Source: Larimichthys crocea (lineage: Eukaryota > Chordata > Actinopteri > Sciaenidae). Taken from it: 64,000 bases of DNA. Shown in pieces: positions 63,428 to 64,000 of this stretch. The translations under genes were made by a program, and so were the position numbers. Below the pieces are notes generated by a model. The model did no database searches. It had not been told where the DNA came from and saw only the letters and a program-made list of their open reading frames with translations. The stretch's first letter is position 1. Each line of letters starts with the position of its first letter. The stretch lies in the NCBI RefSeq assembly GCF_000972845.2, contig NW_020852928.1, forward strand, positions 496,001-560,000. The letters are read 5' to 3'.

Positions 63428-64000
63428 AAGAGGTGGCAGTGTGGTTATTGGATAATATATCAATAAACGGCTCAGTGGTGGTGGTGGGTGGCTGGCCATG
63501 ACTCTTGGTCTACGAACTGCGCACACTGAAACATGGAGAGAAGTGTTCAACAACGTGTAAGTAACATTATGGTTTAAATGTCTTATAGTTAACTAACTCT
63601 GTAATGTACACGGTTAGTGAAATTGTCCTATTTTTGAGGTAATGTGCACGTAAAAGCAGCCTTGAAGAATGAGGTAGTTAGGCTATCTTGACAGGCTAAG
63701 TTGGTTAACTATATTGTAATACACGTCTAGTAACATTTACAGTTAGCGAAATTATCCTAATAGAGCAAATGTGCGAGTGATACAGCTTGGAGAGTATAGG
63801 TAGTTAATCCTGAGGAGCTACGTTAGCTAACTGTATCTGCTTGTAGGCCTACCATACATATATAGTAGGATAACGTTTCACATCAGTGGCGGTCTGGCCA
63901 TCAGGAGCATCGCGGCACCTTTTTAAAATACTGTGAATGTTGTAATGTGTAAAGGCATACGGGAGAAAGTGAAAGTTTACGTATGTGGAAACATTTAAAT
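63428..64000. other. no gene seen
   Basis: Contains two similar blocks: gttagtgaaattgtcctatt (63613) and gttagcgaaattatcctaat (63743). Near 63893 cagtggcggtctggccatc resembles a transposon terminus cut off by the window edge. Confidence 0.4.

Overview
The window looks like a teleost (probably percomorph) nuclear genome. Evidence: very dense (CA)n/(GT)n microsatellites, several repeat families that I recognise as common in fish, and one vertebrate-type multi-exon gene with fish-like short introns. No bacterial, organellar or CRISPR features are visible. All repeat-family names are from memory and unaided by searches.

Main gene. On the minus strand (52526 down to 30414) I could assemble a complete 12-exon class II facilitative sugar/urate transporter of the SLC2A (GLUT) family. 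All intron phases agree and the spliced CDS is 1566 nt (521 aa). It is closest, as I remember the families, to GLUT9 (SLC2A9) and the fish GLUT15 group. The gene has some oddities: a GC-AG intron, splice sites lying flush against (GT)n microsatellites, a tandem NAGNAG acceptor, and an Asp where GLUTs normally carry a sugar-contacting Asn.

Second gene. On the plus strand at 56698-57909 there is an intronless 403-aa coiled-coil ORF followed by ATTAAA and an A-tract, which looks like a retrocopy or an intronless coiled-coil gene of unknown function.

Layout. 1-30 kb: no confidently recognised host exon; microsatellites, two hAT non-autonomous elements with 8-bp target duplications (20852-21148, 28809-29673), one copy of a 682-bp internally deleted hAT (1020-1701), an inverted pair of LINE-tail-like repeats (17.3/22.5 kb) and tRNA-derived SINE copies. 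30-52.5 kb: the transporter gene, its introns holding a fold-back MITE, a LINE reverse transcriptase relic, a mariner-like relic, a SINE, and the second 682-bp hAT copy (46258-46939; one difference seen from the first). 52.5-58 kb: purine-rich upstream region and the coiled-coil ORF. 58.5-62.8 kb: a LINE-like tail with a ~32-bp minisatellite, a PIF/Harbinger-like fragment and a broken Ty3/gypsy pol on the minus strand. 62.8-64 kb: short repeats with GCGCATCT cores, a SINE, and unassigned sequence.

I did not find a convincing wholly new system. The most interesting items are the transporter's altered substrate-site residue and its microsatellite-borne splice sites, the two almost identical hAT copies flanking ten of its exons, and the coiled-coil retrocopy.
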